Origin: Methanobacterium sp. Maddingley MBC34
Lineage (GTDB): Archaea; Methanobacteriota; Methanobacteria; Methanobacteriales; Methanobacteriaceae
Reading direction: 5' to 3'
Length of the DNA stretch: 64,000 nucleotides
NCBI GenBank assembly: GCA_000309865.1
Contig: AMGN01000007.1
Coordinates: 1-64,000 of the forward strand
Numbering within the stretch: the stretch's first letter is position 1; each line of letters opens with the position of its first letter. The notes beneath the pieces were generated by a model. It was not told the DNA's origin, did not search any database, and worked only from the letters and a program-made list of their open reading frames with translations. Below, one piece after another: positions 1-13,588 of the stretch. A program made the position numbers and the translations under genes.

Positions 1-40
1 AAGCTCGAATCTATTAAAAATTATTAAGCTCGAATCTATT
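1..40. repeat. Direct repeat, 15 bp x 2, period 25
   Basis: The word AAGCTCGAATCTATT occurs at 1-15 and again at 26-40, with an AT-rich spacer. It lies upstream of the ACT-domain gene, and its left edge is cut by the window, so more copies may exist. A similar AAGCTCGAAT core is not followed by the same sequence elsewhere here. It is one of several short spacer duplications in the window. No function can be read from it. Confidence 0.7.
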
Positions 41-117
41 GAAAATCAGCCTTAACTTTGGGAAATCCCATAAAAATGAATTAAATAGGATATGAGATTA
101 TACAGGGGGAATTGCAA

Positions 118-549
<432 letters not shown>

Positions 550-656
550 ACATAATATTATTCAATATTTTACTTGCGATTTACCCTATTAATCGCTTAT
601 ATTTTTATTTTCCAAATTTCGTGGCTTAAAATCAAACAAAAAAAAATCTTAAAATA

Positions 657-1148
657 TTATATTGTAGTTAAGAAATTCTCAACATCATTAATAAATTCCA
701 ATGTTCCAGCCTCTATTTGCTTTGTTAAATTATCCAAATCACTGAAATCTGGATCGTTAACTAAAATATGCTCCATAACAGAGTCAACACCTTTTGTAGT
801 TGGTGGAATATGATATTTATGCCAATCCATTTCTTTAAAAAGTTCCCAGTATTTGTTTTGAACTTTTTTATTGTATCCTGCTAACCAAACTTCAAATTTA
901 AATGTTTCATGAATAAAGACTATGGCAATTTTCAATTTTCGACTTTTTAATGATTCTGGGGAGAAAGAAAAATAGGTCATATCCATATATCCCTGATAAA
1001 TACTTGACACAAAATATTGGGGATATTTATTTTTAAAATAAATTCTCAAATCCATTATATACCCCATTAATCCCCCATATGCCTTCTGAATACAACCTTT
1101 CTCTAACTGTTTTCTATATTCCTGCATATATTCATTAAATGAGCCCAT
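657..1148 (-). CDS. DUF7000 family protein
   Basis: A soluble protein of about 163 residues, rich in Tyr, Phe and Lys, with no membrane segment. Stretches such as YGYMDMTYFSF-like (here YQGYMDMTYFSF), FIHETFKFEVWLAGYN and KYHIP match a small family I recall as DUF7000, which occurs in bacteria and some methanogens and has no known function. The start is ATG at 1148, preceded by GTGGGGG; the in-frame GTG at 1163 lies inside that ribosome binding site. It is markedly more AT-rich than its neighbours and sits alone between the ACT gene and iorB, which suggests acquisition. The family name is from memory and the function is unknown. Confidence 0.75.
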   Translation of the reverse strand: MGSFNEYMQEYRKQLEKGCIQKAYGGLMGYIMDLRIYFKNKYPQYFVSSIYQGYMDMTYFSFSPESLKSRKLKIAIVFIHETFKFEVWLAGYNKKVQNKYWELFKEMDWHKYHIPPTTKGVDSVMEHILVNDPDFSDLDNLTKQIEAGTLEFINDVENFLTTI

Positions 1149-1291
1149 ATCCAATTCCCCCACTAATCATCAGATTATAATAAATATAACTGATTATTCA
1201 TGAATTTTATTTTTCCACTGCTTAATTAACTTTTTTTAAAAAGAAAAAATATACAGTAAATTCATTCAACCCTACTAAAATTCAACCCTAC

Positions 1292-1888
1292 TTAAATATT
1301 GGAAGAACAAACACTGCACCCTTCCTCAAAGGCCTTTAAATTTACAGAAATACTCTTTTCAGGCAGATTGTTCTGCATTGATTCTATTATGATCTGTTTA
1401 TCCACTGGAAATCCTGGAACCGCTACTGCAGCACCTAACATCACCATGTTCACCGCCAGGATGTGACCAGCTTCCTTGGCTATTCCATCAGCATCCAGGG
1501 CAATAACCCTCTTTGCATGGGACCCCAGTTCATCCAGTATGGCAGATAGTTCAGGGTAAGGATGTTCACTTTGCCTGATGTTAAACGGATAAATTGATGA
1601 AGTGTTCGTAACCACGTAACTATCCTCATTTATCATGTTAACTGCCCTTAGGGCTTCCAGTGGTTCGAATGCCAGTAAAAGGTCTGCTTTTCCTTCCTCA
1701 ATGATAGGGCTGTGGGAATCTCCAATCTTCATCTGGGTGGATACCACTCCTCCCCGTTGGGACATTCCATGGATTTCACCTACCACCACTGATAAATCGC
1801 TTTTCATGGCTGCTTCCCCCATGATAACTGAAGTTTTGATGATTCCCTGACCACCAACACCTGAAATGTAAATATTGTAAGGGTTCAT
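1292..1888 (-). CDS. iorB: Indolepyruvate:ferredoxin oxidoreductase, beta subunit
   Basis: IorB is the small subunit of the enzyme that decarboxylates indolepyruvate and other aryl pyruvates to aryl-CoA with ferredoxin as electron acceptor. It can run in reverse in methanogens that assimilate aryl acids. The 198-residue protein has the gamma-domain fold of 2-oxoacid oxidoreductases, starting with the dinucleotide-like YISGVGGQGIIKTS and continuing with GMSQRGG. The length is normal for the family. It starts two bases after the iorA stop and is clearly co-transcribed with it. It ends in a Cys pair region (CSVCSSN) as in other IorB proteins. Confidence 0.93.
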   Translation of the reverse strand: MNPYNIYISGVGGQGIIKTSVIMGEAAMKSDLSVVVGEIHGMSQRGGVVSTQMKIGDSHSPIIEEGKADLLLAFEPLEALRAVNMINEDSYVVTNTSSIYPFNIRQSEHPYPELSAILDELGSHAKRVIALDADGIAKEAGHILAVNMVMLGAAVAVPGFPVDKQIIIESMQNNLPEKSISVNLKAFEEGCSVCSSNI

Positions 1889-1890
1889 TG

Positions 1891-3771
<1,881 letters not shown>

Positions 3772-4040
3772 GTTATCTTCCTAAAGAATAGAATGATGGT
3801 TAAATTAATGGTTTAAACAATTACAACTTTATTATAATGATTACAGTAGTATTAATATGTGGAGAACAGCTATACAAACCATGTAAATAAATCTTGATAT
3901 ACGTTTTGAATACCTGAGTATATTTAGGTTTAGGTTTTTTAAGTTTAGATTATAATTTTATTCTCAATCCCAATTTTGAATATTAAAGTTTATTTTTAGA
4001 ATTATAAAGTATAAATTGGTTAAATATTCTTAAATAGTTT

Positions 4041-6200
4041 TTATAGGTAATATCCAAGAAGTCCCTTGTAAATAGAGCTGTTTGATGGTATAATTGGTAG
4101 TAAAACTGATGATGGATGTTCCGTGTCATGGTAAATGGTTTGGTGAGCTACCTGCTGCTGGGTGTCGGTGGCAATGGGATTACCAGTGTTGGAGTTGGGT
4201 TGAAGGAGGGGATAGGCACTGGAAGATATTTCCAGGCGGATGCTATGACCTGGTAAGAATACATGGCCCATGTCATAGAGTTCTATCCTGTATTTTTCAA
4301 TTTTACCCGGCTCCAGAAGAACCTCTTTGTCAAATCCTTGCCTGAATCTGGCTCTTATGGAACCTCCAAATTCATAGGGGCCCAGGTTGATGGCAGTTCC
4401 ATTGGGGTACACATCCAAAATTCTGGCAACAAAATCCGTGTCTTTAGCATCACTGGTAGCATATAAATCCACCTCAACTGGCCCTATAATCATGACTGGT
4501 TCTTCCAGCGGAGCAGTTGTGTAAACCAGAACATCAGAACGGTTTTCAGTACTGTTGGAGTTAACTGCAAAGCTCCCCGATGTAACTGGTCTGGGATTGG
4601 ATGGATCGTAAGTATAACTATCAGAAACAGCGGTGGAATTTAGACTGGAAGTTGAATTTAAGGCACTGTTGTTGGAATTGTTGGCTGCAATGCTGGAAGT
4701 GAAGTTCCATTCCAGGAATCCATTACCATTCAATGTATTTGCCTGACCCCTGCTGTTGAGGTAAAGTGGAGTGATATTCATTTCTTCCGGAGGATAACTG
4801 GTGAGATTTATCCATTTACTCAAACCCGTGATGTAAACTGTTGCCCGGGGGAGATTTAACTGGCTGGTTGAATTAGTACTATCTGAAAGGTTACCGTGAG
4901 AATTATTGCTTGAAATGTTACTGTTAGAATTATTGCCCGATAAATTAACCATGGAACTGGTTGAATTTTTAAGGTAATAATCAAAGAATGCCAGGTGAGT
5001 GGCTAACACATCACTTTGAGCTCCTGGAACTGGCAAATCCCCAATTTGTGATGTTTGTGCTTCAGGTTCAAAGGTTCCATTATTTATCCAGGGACCTATA
5101 ATCAGGTACTGGTCACCGCTGGTGGAGTTCTTATTAAGGCTATCCCAGTAGAACAGCGCTCCGGACTGGCCCGTGTCGAACCATCCACAGGTGGTCAGGG
5201 TGGGTAAGTTGATACTGGTAAAATCCGATTCTGTGAACTGGATTCGTTTCCAGTAATCATCCATGGTTTGATGTTCCAGAAACTGACGATAAAGGGGAAC
5301 CTGTGTTCCTGTGACTTCATCTGCAGTTGAAAGTGGACGGTGGTTAAATATAGGAGTCCAATTAAGGTTTTGTGTGTTAAAATCTGTGGTGTTGCCGTTG
5401 TTGGCCAGTGTCCAGGGAAGGGCCCATCCCATGTAGAAAACTCCTCCAATGGATGGTATTTCTTCCATGTACCTCCCGGTAGCTGAGGTGGGAGCTATGC
5501 ATACAAGGTGTGGTGGTTTTTCCCGTGCAGCCAGCCACTGGTCAGCTCCCATGTAAGAGGATCCCATCATACCCACCTTTCCATTGGACCATGACTGGTT
5601 GGCCGCCCATTCAATGGAGTCATAACCATCCTGCCCCTCCTGGAACAGGAAATTGAAGTTTCCCGGGGAATCTCCTTTCCCACGCACATCCTGTACCATA
5701 AATACGTAGCCCTGACTGGCGAAATACTCCCCCATATCAGTGTAGTTTGTGTAGGTAGCATTTCTACCGTAGGGTGTACGGATCATGATTACCGGATACT
5801 TCCCCTCATTCTGAGGGAGCCATATATCAGAAATTAGTTTAACACCATCACGCAGGGCTGTTTCCTGCCCAATAATAGTTTTAACCGTGTAATTGGCAGT
5901 TTTAGTGGTGTTGTTTGTTTGGAGATTATCCATTGAATTGGTGGAATTAGCATTATTTTGGCTGATATTTGACTGATTCTGACTAATATTAGTGTTGTTC
6001 TGTAACTCTTGAGTGGTGTTAACTTCGTTTTGAGCCAGGTTAGTTCCAGACTGGTTATTGGGACTTTGAAATTGATTTAAAATATCATTTGTGCCCTCTT
6101 TGATGGAAGTTTGGTTATCCTCCAGCAGGACCACACCATATAAAACACCGAGAAAAACAAAGAATACTAATAATATTACTGCAAATGGAGTTTCTTTCAT
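4041..6200 (-). CDS. Membrane-anchored CocE/NonD family hydrolase
   Basis: This 719-residue protein has an N-terminal signal anchor (residues 7-26) and a long Asn/Gln/Thr/Ser-rich linker (about 30-105). It continues with an alpha/beta-hydrolase domain of the CocE/NonD (X-Pro dipeptidyl peptidase-like) family and a C-terminal jelly-roll domain (about 530-719). The nucleophile is probably Ser215 in GSSYMG, after the conserved DVRGKGDSPG. A second Asn/Ser-rich insert lies near residues 415-445. The family hydrolyses acyl, ester or peptide bonds, and the substrate cannot be predicted. Many NxS/T sites suggest an N-glycosylated, externally exposed enzyme. It is a single gene with a divergent neighbour at 6315. 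Confidence 0.85.
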   Translation of the reverse strand: MKETPFAVILLVFFVFLGVLYGVVLLEDNQTSIKEGTNDILNQFQSPNNQSGTNLAQNEVNTTQELQNNTNISQNQSNISQNNANSTNSMDNLQTNNTTKTANYTVKTIIGQETALRDGVKLISDIWLPQNEGKYPVIMIRTPYGRNATYTNYTDMGEYFASQGYVFMVQDVRGKGDSPGNFNFLFQEGQDGYDSIEWAANQSWSNGKVGMMGSSYMGADQWLAAREKPPHLVCIAPTSATGRYMEEIPSIGGVFYMGWALPWTLANNGNTTDFNTQNLNWTPIFNHRPLSTADEVTGTQVPLYRQFLEHQTMDDYWKRIQFTESDFTSINLPTLTTCGWFDTGQSGALFYWDSLNKNSTSGDQYLIIGPWINNGTFEPEAQTSQIGDLPVPGAQSDVLATHLAFFDYYLKNSTSSMVNLSGNNSNSNISSNNSHGNLSDSTNSTSQLNLPRATVYITGLSKWINLTSYPPEEMNITPLYLNSRGQANTLNGNGFLEWNFTSSIAANNSNNSALNSTSSLNSTAVSDSYTYDPSNPRPVTSGSFAVNSNSTENRSDVLVYTTAPLEEPVMIIGPVEVDLYATSDAKDTDFVARILDVYPNGTAINLGPYEFGGSIRARFRQGFDKEVLLEPGKIEKYRIELYDMGHVFLPGHSIRLEISSSAYPLLQPNSNTGNPIATDTQQQVAHQTIYHDTEHPSSVLLPIIPSNSSIYKGLLGYYL

Positions 6201-6230
6201 AATTTCCCCACTATAGAAGTCAGCGCAAAG

Positions 6231-6278
6231 TTTAGTGATGATCTTAGCTAATAATTTAGTGATGATCTTATCTAATAA
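6231..6278. repeat. Tandem duplication, 24 bp x 2
   Basis: Two adjacent 24-bp units, 6231-6254 and 6255-6278, differ at a single base. They lie in the divergent promoter region between the CocE-like gene and the metallopeptidase gene. The near identity points to a recent slippage duplication. A regulatory role is possible but not shown. Confidence 0.85.
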
Positions 6279-6314
6279 AAGATTATTTGAAGGTTGTATT
6301 AATAATTAACTCTA

Positions 6315-6869
6315 ATGAAGATTAAAATTCAGGATATTGAGGTGGAATACCATGTGTTTCACCGGGAAGTTAAATACGCCCGTTTAGAGATTAAAAACAA
6401 TGAACTTAACCTCATATTGCCCCTCGGAGTTGATGATCATCATAAACTGATAAAAAAGCATGAAAAATGGGTTTATCAAAAAATTTCACGGATTAATAGG
6501 TTGAAAGAAGAATCTAAGAACAGGAAATTGGATTTAACTCGCAGCAAACAGGAATTCCGTGAACTGGTTAAATTATTGGTGAATGAAATATCAGACCAAA
6601 TGGGTTCCAAGGTGAATATGGTGAGTTTTCGCCGGATGAAAACCCGGTGGGGAAGTTGTAGTTCATCGGGAAACTTGAACTTCAACACCCGCCTGAGATA
6701 CTTACCTGAAAGCCTCATCAGATATGTGGTACACCATGAAGTGTGCCACCTCCAGATAAGGAAACACAATAAACACTACTGGAATCTGGTGTCCTTAACC
6801 TACTCCAATTGCAAGGACTATGAAAATGAACTGGCTATTTACTGGTTGTTGGTAAAGGATCTAAATTAA
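6315..6869 (+). CDS. YgjP-like (DUF45) zinc metallopeptidase
   Basis: A 184-residue protein of the YgjP/DUF45 family, related to M48 and SprT-like metallopeptidases. The zinc motif HHEVCHLQIRKHNKHYW near residue 138 provides HExxH plus a downstream His. It is preceded by the family hallmark KTRWGSCSSSGNLNFN. The N-terminal 60 residues hold the usual beta-rich region. The length is slightly short for the family (about 220-240) but both conserved blocks are intact. It is encoded alone, divergent from the CocE-like gene. Physiological substrates of this family are unknown; cytoplasmic, because no signal peptide is visible. Confidence 0.88.
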   Translation: MKIKIQDIEVEYHVFHREVKYARLEIKNNELNLILPLGVDDHHKLIKKHEKWVYQKISRINRLKEESKNRKLDLTRSKQEFRELVKLLVNEISDQMGSKVNMVSFRRMKTRWGSCSSSGNLNFNTRLRYLPESLIRYVVHHEVCHLQIRKHNKHYWNLVSLTYSNCKDYENELAIYWLLVKDLN

Positions 6870-7173
6870 TTACCCAAAATGTGTTTGATAATTGAGTTAT
6901 TAAAGTTGATTTAATTTTCTGCAAACATATTTTTCTCATTAGAATGATAATTATTCTAAAATTATAATAATTTTTAATAGGAATAATGCCCAATATTTAT
7001 TGATTCTATTTTACTCTTTAAATTCAGATGGAAATTGATCCCAAATATTACAGGGACATGATTAAAAGAGTAAAAACCCATTTAAACTCATTATAATATA
7101 AAAATATATATTTTTAAAAGCTTAAATAAAATTTAATATCAAAATGAAACTTAAAAATTAAAACGGAGATCAA
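6870..7173. other. Intergenic spacer with tfrB promoter region
   Basis: This AT-rich spacer holds no gene that I can support. A TATA-like stretch of alternating A/T near 7100-7120 and an A-rich leader precede tfrB, whose ribosome binding site CGGAGAT lies just before ATG 7174. No stable hairpin or repeat was noticed. Confidence 0.5.
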
Positions 7174-8691
7174 ATGATAAATATAAGTGTTATGCGTTAT
7201 CAGCCTATGCAGGATGAAGAACCTTACCTTGAATCATATTCTGTTAAAAAGAAGGAGAAGATGAAGGTTCTGGATGCTTTAAACTACATCAACCAGCACC
7301 ATCAGGCTAATCTTGCCTATCGTTGCTCCTGTAGAGCAGGCCAGTGCGGCTCCTGTGCCGTTAAAGTCAATGGAGAAATGGCCCTGGCATGTAAAAAAGA
7401 AATAAAAGATGGAGATGTAATAGAACCCATCAATCTACCCGTTATTAAGGATCTGGTTGTGGATAGAAGTGAAATGGACAGCAAAGTAAAAGATATGAGC
7501 CTTTTCCTGGATGATGAATGCGGAATTAGTGAGTGTCCTGCCATTTTAAATCCAGAAGAACTGACCAACACCAAGAAATTAAGGAGCTGTATTGACTGTT
7601 ACTCCTGTTTATCAGCCTGCCCAGTCTTAAAGGTGAATGATGAATTTGCGGGCCCATACTTCATGCGTTACCTGTCCAAGTTTGCCATGGACCCGCGAGA
7701 CTGTTCTGATAGGGCTGAAGAAGGATTTGATGAAGGTTTGTACTGTTGTACTTCCTGTTCTAAATGTGTTGAGGTCTGTCCCAAGGAGATAAACACCTTT
7801 GGTGGTGCTATTGAAAAGTTAAGGGAAATAGCCTGCCAGGAAGGAATTGGACCATTACCCCCTCACCGTTCGGTAAGGGAGCTTGTTGAAAAAACCGGAA
7901 GATCCGTGGAGCCCATGGAAGAAGGTCCCATGAGGGATGGTTTCATAAAAACTGTTAACTCCCAAAGGAAGGCCAAAGGTACTGATGAAGAAGATGGAAA
8001 AGAGAAAGTTGCGCTTTTCACAGGTTGCCTTATGGATTACCGTCTCCCTGAAATAGGCATGGCCCTCATAGATGTTTTGAACAATCATAACGTTACTGTA
8101 GAGGTTCCCAGTCAACAGGTTTGCTGTGGTTCACCCCTTATCCGGACCGGGCAAACTGATGCCGTGGGAAAACTGGTTGAACAGAATGCCAAGGCATTTG
8201 AGGGTTATGATACCATCATCACTGTATGTGCTGGTTGTGGTGCCACCCTTAAAAAGGATTATCCCCAGTACGGTGCTAAGCTGAATGTAATGGATATCAG
8301 CGAATACTTGGTAGATAAACTTAACACCGAAGATATGAAACCATTGAACATGAAAGTCACCTACCACGATCCCTGCCATCTGGTGAGGGGCCAGGGAATC
8401 CGGGAGGAACCCCGTGAGGTTCTCAAAAACATTAAAGGACTTGAATTTGTGGAGATGGAAGTCCCTGACCAGTGCTGTGGTGCTGGTGGCGGAGTAAGAT
8501 CAGGTAAACCAGAAATAGCCGAGGCACTGGGCAGTGCTAAGGCGAAGATGATTGAAAAACTAGGTGTTGATGCCGTGATCACCATCTGCCCCTTCTGTGA
8601 AAATAACATCAGGGCCTCCCTAGAAAAGGAAGGAATGGACCTGGAAGTTATGAACATTCTCAAACTCCTGGAAAAGGCATATCAACCATGA
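7174..8691 (+). CDS. tfrB: Fumarate reductase (CoM/CoB), subunit B
   Basis: TfrB is the iron-sulfur/heterodisulfide-forming subunit of the cytoplasmic thiol:fumarate reductase. That enzyme reduces fumarate with coenzymes M and B and releases CoM-S-S-CoB for biosynthetic succinate formation. The 505-residue protein has an N-terminal [2Fe-2S] domain (CSCRAGQCGSC at about residues 50-61), then two [4Fe-4S] motifs (CIDCYSCLSACP and CTSCSKCVEVCP). Two HdrB-like CCG domains follow (CCGSP...CAGCG and CCGAGGG...CPFC). This domain order is diagnostic. The catalytic flavoprotein tfrA is not in the window, as is usual because the two genes are unlinked. It has its own promoter. Confidence 0.95.
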   Translation: MINISVMRYQPMQDEEPYLESYSVKKKEKMKVLDALNYINQHHQANLAYRCSCRAGQCGSCAVKVNGEMALACKKEIKDGDVIEPINLPVIKDLVVDRSEMDSKVKDMSLFLDDECGISECPAILNPEELTNTKKLRSCIDCYSCLSACPVLKVNDEFAGPYFMRYLSKFAMDPRDCSDRAEEGFDEGLYCCTSCSKCVEVCPKEINTFGGAIEKLREIACQEGIGPLPPHRSVRELVEKTGRSVEPMEEGPMRDGFIKTVNSQRKAKGTDEEDGKEKVALFTGCLMDYRLPEIGMALIDVLNNHNVTVEVPSQQVCCGSPLIRTGQTDAVGKLVEQNAKAFEGYDTIITVCAGCGATLKKDYPQYGAKLNVMDISEYLVDKLNTEDMKPLNMKVTYHDPCHLVRGQGIREEPREVLKNIKGLEFVEMEVPDQCCGAGGGVRSGKPEIAEALGSAKAKMIEKLGVDAVITICPFCENNIRASLEKEGMDLEVMNILKLLEKAYQP

Positions 8692-8817
8692 CCAAATGGA
8701 ATACTACCCTGATAAATTGATTAAATATTAAAATAGAATTAAATTAAAAAAAAATAATATGAAAAAGGATAATAAAAAGGAATTTAATTTAAAAAAAGGA
8801 GTAAATTAAGGATAATT

Positions 8818-9513
8818 ATGATTTATGTGGTTTTTGTGGAGCCAGAAACTCCTGGCAATATTGGGTTCCTGGCACGGACCATGAAAAATTTCGGCCTGAA
8901 ACAGATGGTGCTTATAAATCCCTGCCCCCTGGAACACGACTCATATTACATGGCCATGCATGCCCGTGAAATCATTTACAATCGCCAGGAATATCATTCC
9001 CTGGAGGAATTTCTCAAAACAGGGAAGATTGATTTTGCAGTGGGAACCACTGGTGAGGCAGGGGGAAGTTACAACATACCCCGTATTGCAGTAACCCCTG
9101 ATAATCTGGCCCAATCATTAAATGTAGATGGAAAAATTGCATTAATACTTGGAAGAGAAGGTGATGGTCTTACTAATCAAGAATTAGAACTCTGTGATGT
9201 GGTGGTATCCATCCCCACCCATGAATCATACCCCATCCTCAATGTGACCCATGCTGCTGCCATCATCTTTTATGAATTATTCAAAAATGAGAAACCCTAC
9301 CCCGTGGAAGACATGGATAAAGCTTCCCTGACTGAAAAACATGATTTAATTAAATACATGGACGAAGTACTGGATAATCTGGATTATCCTCCCCATAAGA
9401 AGAAGAATGCTTCCACAGTCTTCAGGAGAGTGATTGGGAGGGCATTTATATCTGGAAGGGAAGCACATACTCTCAAGGGGATGTTTCGAAGGATCAAAGA
9501 TAGGGTTGAATAA
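8818..9513 (+). CDS. trmJ: TrmJ/TrmH-family tRNA 2'-O-methyltransferase
   Basis: This SPOUT-class, S-adenosylmethionine-dependent RNA methyltransferase has 231 residues. It starts with FVEPETPGNIGFLARTMKNFG (motif 1: N-x-G-x-x-x-R) and contains the knot motifs LILGREGDGLTNQEL and SYPILNVTHAA typical of archaeal TrmJ, which methylates position 32 of tRNAs. The C-terminal helical region (170-231) fits the TrmJ dimer tail. The ATG at 8818 follows an A-rich leader with a weak AAGGA. The gene stands between tfrB and dcd with separate spacers. The family is certain; the exact target nucleotide is inferred. Confidence 0.88.
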   Translation: MIYVVFVEPETPGNIGFLARTMKNFGLKQMVLINPCPLEHDSYYMAMHAREIIYNRQEYHSLEEFLKTGKIDFAVGTTGEAGGSYNIPRIAVTPDNLAQSLNVDGKIALILGREGDGLTNQELELCDVVVSIPTHESYPILNVTHAAAIIFYELFKNEKPYPVEDMDKASLTEKHDLIKYMDEVLDNLDYPPHKKKNASTVFRRVIGRAFISGREAHTLKGMFRRIKDRVE

Positions 9514-9534
9514 AATATTTGAATAATCAGGAAA

Positions 9535-9601
9535 TAAGTATTGGCTATTCAGGAGTTATCGTAAGGATACTCATGAATTAAGTATTGGATATTCCGGAAT
9601 T
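9535..9601. repeat. Imperfect direct repeat, 23 bp x 2
   Basis: A 23-bp word beginning AAGTATTGGCTATTCAGG (9535-9557) recurs as AAGTATTGGATATTCCGG (9579-9601) in the spacer between the trmJ-like gene and dcd. Three mismatches separate the copies. No associated gene or hairpin was seen. Confidence 0.7.
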
Positions 9602-9745
9602 AAGATTGAAAAATTCATGAATTGGTTTCGGGAATAGTTCATTCATAAAAAATGATATTTATTGTTAATCCCCTACAGAATTATACCCCTAAACATGATT
9701 ATAAAAATGATGATCACTAACTAAAAAAGGGAGAATGAGGATAAA

Positions 9746-10354
<609 letters not shown>

Positions 10355-10392
10355 CGATTTAATAATAATATTGTCCAAATTCGAATTGAAAG

Positions 10393-10446
10393 GATCCTAA
10401 TTCGAGAGGAAATTAAGATGATCCTAATCGAGAGGAAATTGAGAGG
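10393..10446 (+). repeat. Tandem duplication at the glyS ribosome binding site
   Basis: Units of 26-27 bp beginning GATCCTAATTCGAGAGGAAATT (10393) and GATCCTAATCGAGAGG (10420) lead into a third partial unit, GATACTAAAATG, that carries the glyS start codon. Each unit contains the Shine-Dalgarno-like GAGAGGA, so the leader has three candidate ribosome binding sites. The last one (10441-10447) is spaced correctly from ATG 10455. Confidence 0.8.
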
Positions 10447-10454
10447 ATACTAAA

Positions 10455-12176
<1,722 letters not shown>

Positions 12177-12204
12177 GACATTTAATATCTTAAAATCACC
12201 CCTT

Positions 12205-12230
12205 TTTAAAAACAAAAAAGCCTTTTTTAA
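12205..12230. terminator. T-rich bidirectional terminator region
   Basis: Downstream of glyS an A-run and a T-run (AAAAAAGCC then TTTTTT at about 12214-12228) follow a separate TTTTT run. The region lies between glyS and the convergent small gene at 12333. T-tracts on both strands fit archaeal oligo-T termination in both directions. The call rests on base composition and gene orientation. Confidence 0.5.
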
Positions 12231-12332
12231 TTATTAATTCTATATATTTCTATTTTTTAATTTTTATTTGATTATTTCATCAGATACCACATAAATAGCC
12301 CTTAAATTAAAAAAAATAATGTTATAAAACCT

Positions 12333-12488
12333 TTATTCCCTGTTTACCAGTGCTTCCAACTCCTCTTCAGGAATTAATTGGGCGATTTTAAGCTTGGTTG
12401 GGCAGCGACCCAGTTTTATATCATGTTTTTTGGCTATGGTTTTCAGATCTTTCAAGGTAGCCTTTTTAGCCATTTCTTCAACATCCAC
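12333..12488 (-). CDS. Small basic SAP-like helical protein (51 aa)
   Basis: An uninterrupted reading frame of 51 codons begins with GTG at 12488. It is preceded by GGGGGTG at the correct spacing, and ends with TAA at 12333. The product begins MDVEEMAKKATLKDLK and continues with an IAKKHDIKLGRCPTKLKIAQLI-type helix-turn-helix, resembling the SAP/HeH/LEM-type two-helix fold that binds nucleic acids. It lies between glyS and the TatD-like gene, on the opposite strand to both. Ribosome binding site, codon use and a recognisable fold support a real gene; the function is unknown and the fold is inferred. Confidence 0.7.
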   Translation of the reverse strand: MDVEEMAKKATLKDLKTIAKKHDIKLGRCPTKLKIAQLIPEEELEALVNRE

Positions 12489-12653
12489 AGTTACACCCCC
12501 ATTAGTATTAGATGCAGGGAATTTTAAAACTCCATAGTAATATAAGGTTAAACTTCTTAATTAATTTTAGATAATTAAAATTTGGAATAAAAATAACTGA
12601 TTCGTTAAATAAAAAAATCGGCTTAAATCTAAATTAAACATTATTGGAGTTGA

Positions 12654-13427
12654 ATGATAATGATTGATGCACATATACATGCTGACTGCAGGTCTTACGA
12701 AGATTTTGAGAACATGGCTGTTGCAGGGATAGAATCTGCCCTTACGCTAGCCCATGATCCCATGAGAATGACCACCTCTGCAGTGGTATTGGACCACTTC
12801 TACCGTATACTGGAAAACGATTTTAAAAGGGCTAAAAGTAATGGTTTGGTCCTTAAGGCAGCTTTAGGTCTTCACCCCCGTAGTATCTGTCAGGATTACA
12901 AGCTGGTACTTCGCAAGCTCCCCTGGTTCCTGGACCATGATGAAGTGATTGCCCTGGGTGAAGTTGGCCTTGAAACTGCTTCTGACCTTGAAAGGGAAGT
13001 TTTCCGAACACAGCTTCAGATGGCAGACAAACTGGATATGAAGGTGGCAGTACATACTCCCCGGCGAAATAAAAGGGAAATTACCATTAAAACCCTCTCC
13101 GTTATTGAAAAGAACATTAACCCCTCACTGGTGGTGGTGGACCATGTGGATCCATCCATAATCGATCTGGTGGATGATTTTGAGGGAATGCTGGGAATCA
13201 CAGTGCAACCACAGAAGATGACCCCAGCAGGGGCAGTTGAACTTATAGAAGGAACATTTGATAATTATGGTCCGGAAAGGTTTATGCTGGATAGTGATAT
13301 GAGTTCTTCACCCTCTGATCCATTATCTGTTCCGAAAACTGTTCACCAGCTTAAACTGGCTGGTTGGGATGATAAAGAAATAGCGATGTTATCCCATGAT
13401 AATGCAGCCAAGTTTTATGGTTTCTAA
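12654..13427 (+). CDS. TatD-like metal-dependent hydrolase
   Basis: A 257-residue TIM-barrel protein of the amidohydrolase superfamily, TatD-related branch. It has the metal motif DAHIHAD at the N-terminus, GLHPRS near residue 75, the conserved Glu in ALGEVGLE, and two further His sites in VAVHTPRR and VVDHVD. DSDMSSS near the C-terminus supplies the last Asp ligand. TatD proteins are nucleases or hydrolases, and the substrate of this methanogen subgroup is not known. GGAG at 12646 supports ATG 12654 or ATG 12660 as the start. A paralogue lies at 52621. It is cytoplasmic and transcribed alone. Confidence 0.85.
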   Translation: MIMIDAHIHADCRSYEDFENMAVAGIESALTLAHDPMRMTTSAVVLDHFYRILENDFKRAKSNGLVLKAALGLHPRSICQDYKLVLRKLPWFLDHDEVIALGEVGLETASDLEREVFRTQLQMADKLDMKVAVHTPRRNKREITIKTLSVIEKNINPSLVVVDHVDPSIIDLVDDFEGMLGITVQPQKMTPAGAVELIEGTFDNYGPERFMLDSDMSSSPSDPLSVPKTVHQLKLAGWDDKEIAMLSHDNAAKFYGF

Positions 13428-13490
13428 GAAAAATAATAGGTTCTAATTTAGTTATTCCTTCTATTTTTAATTATTTCCATTTTTAAATGA

Positions 13491-13526
13491 ATTTTTAGAA
13501 TGATTTTTAGAATGATTTTTAGAATG
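13491..13526. repeat. Tandem repeat, 12 bp x 3
   Basis: Three perfect copies of ATTTTTAGAATG run head to tail from 13491 to 13526. They lie between the convergent TatD-like gene and the second MinD gene. They contribute T-tracts that may aid termination. Confidence 0.85.
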
Positions 13527-13588
13527 AATTTATTAGAACAAATTCCATGAAAAAAGAACTATATAAAAAAAATTTTAAGAAGTTCTGA

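Noticed and set aside
1..60. A tRNA fragment at the left edge, suggested by GCTCGAATC
   Set aside because: The word is part of a direct repeat and no acceptor or anticodon stem can be drawn around either copy.
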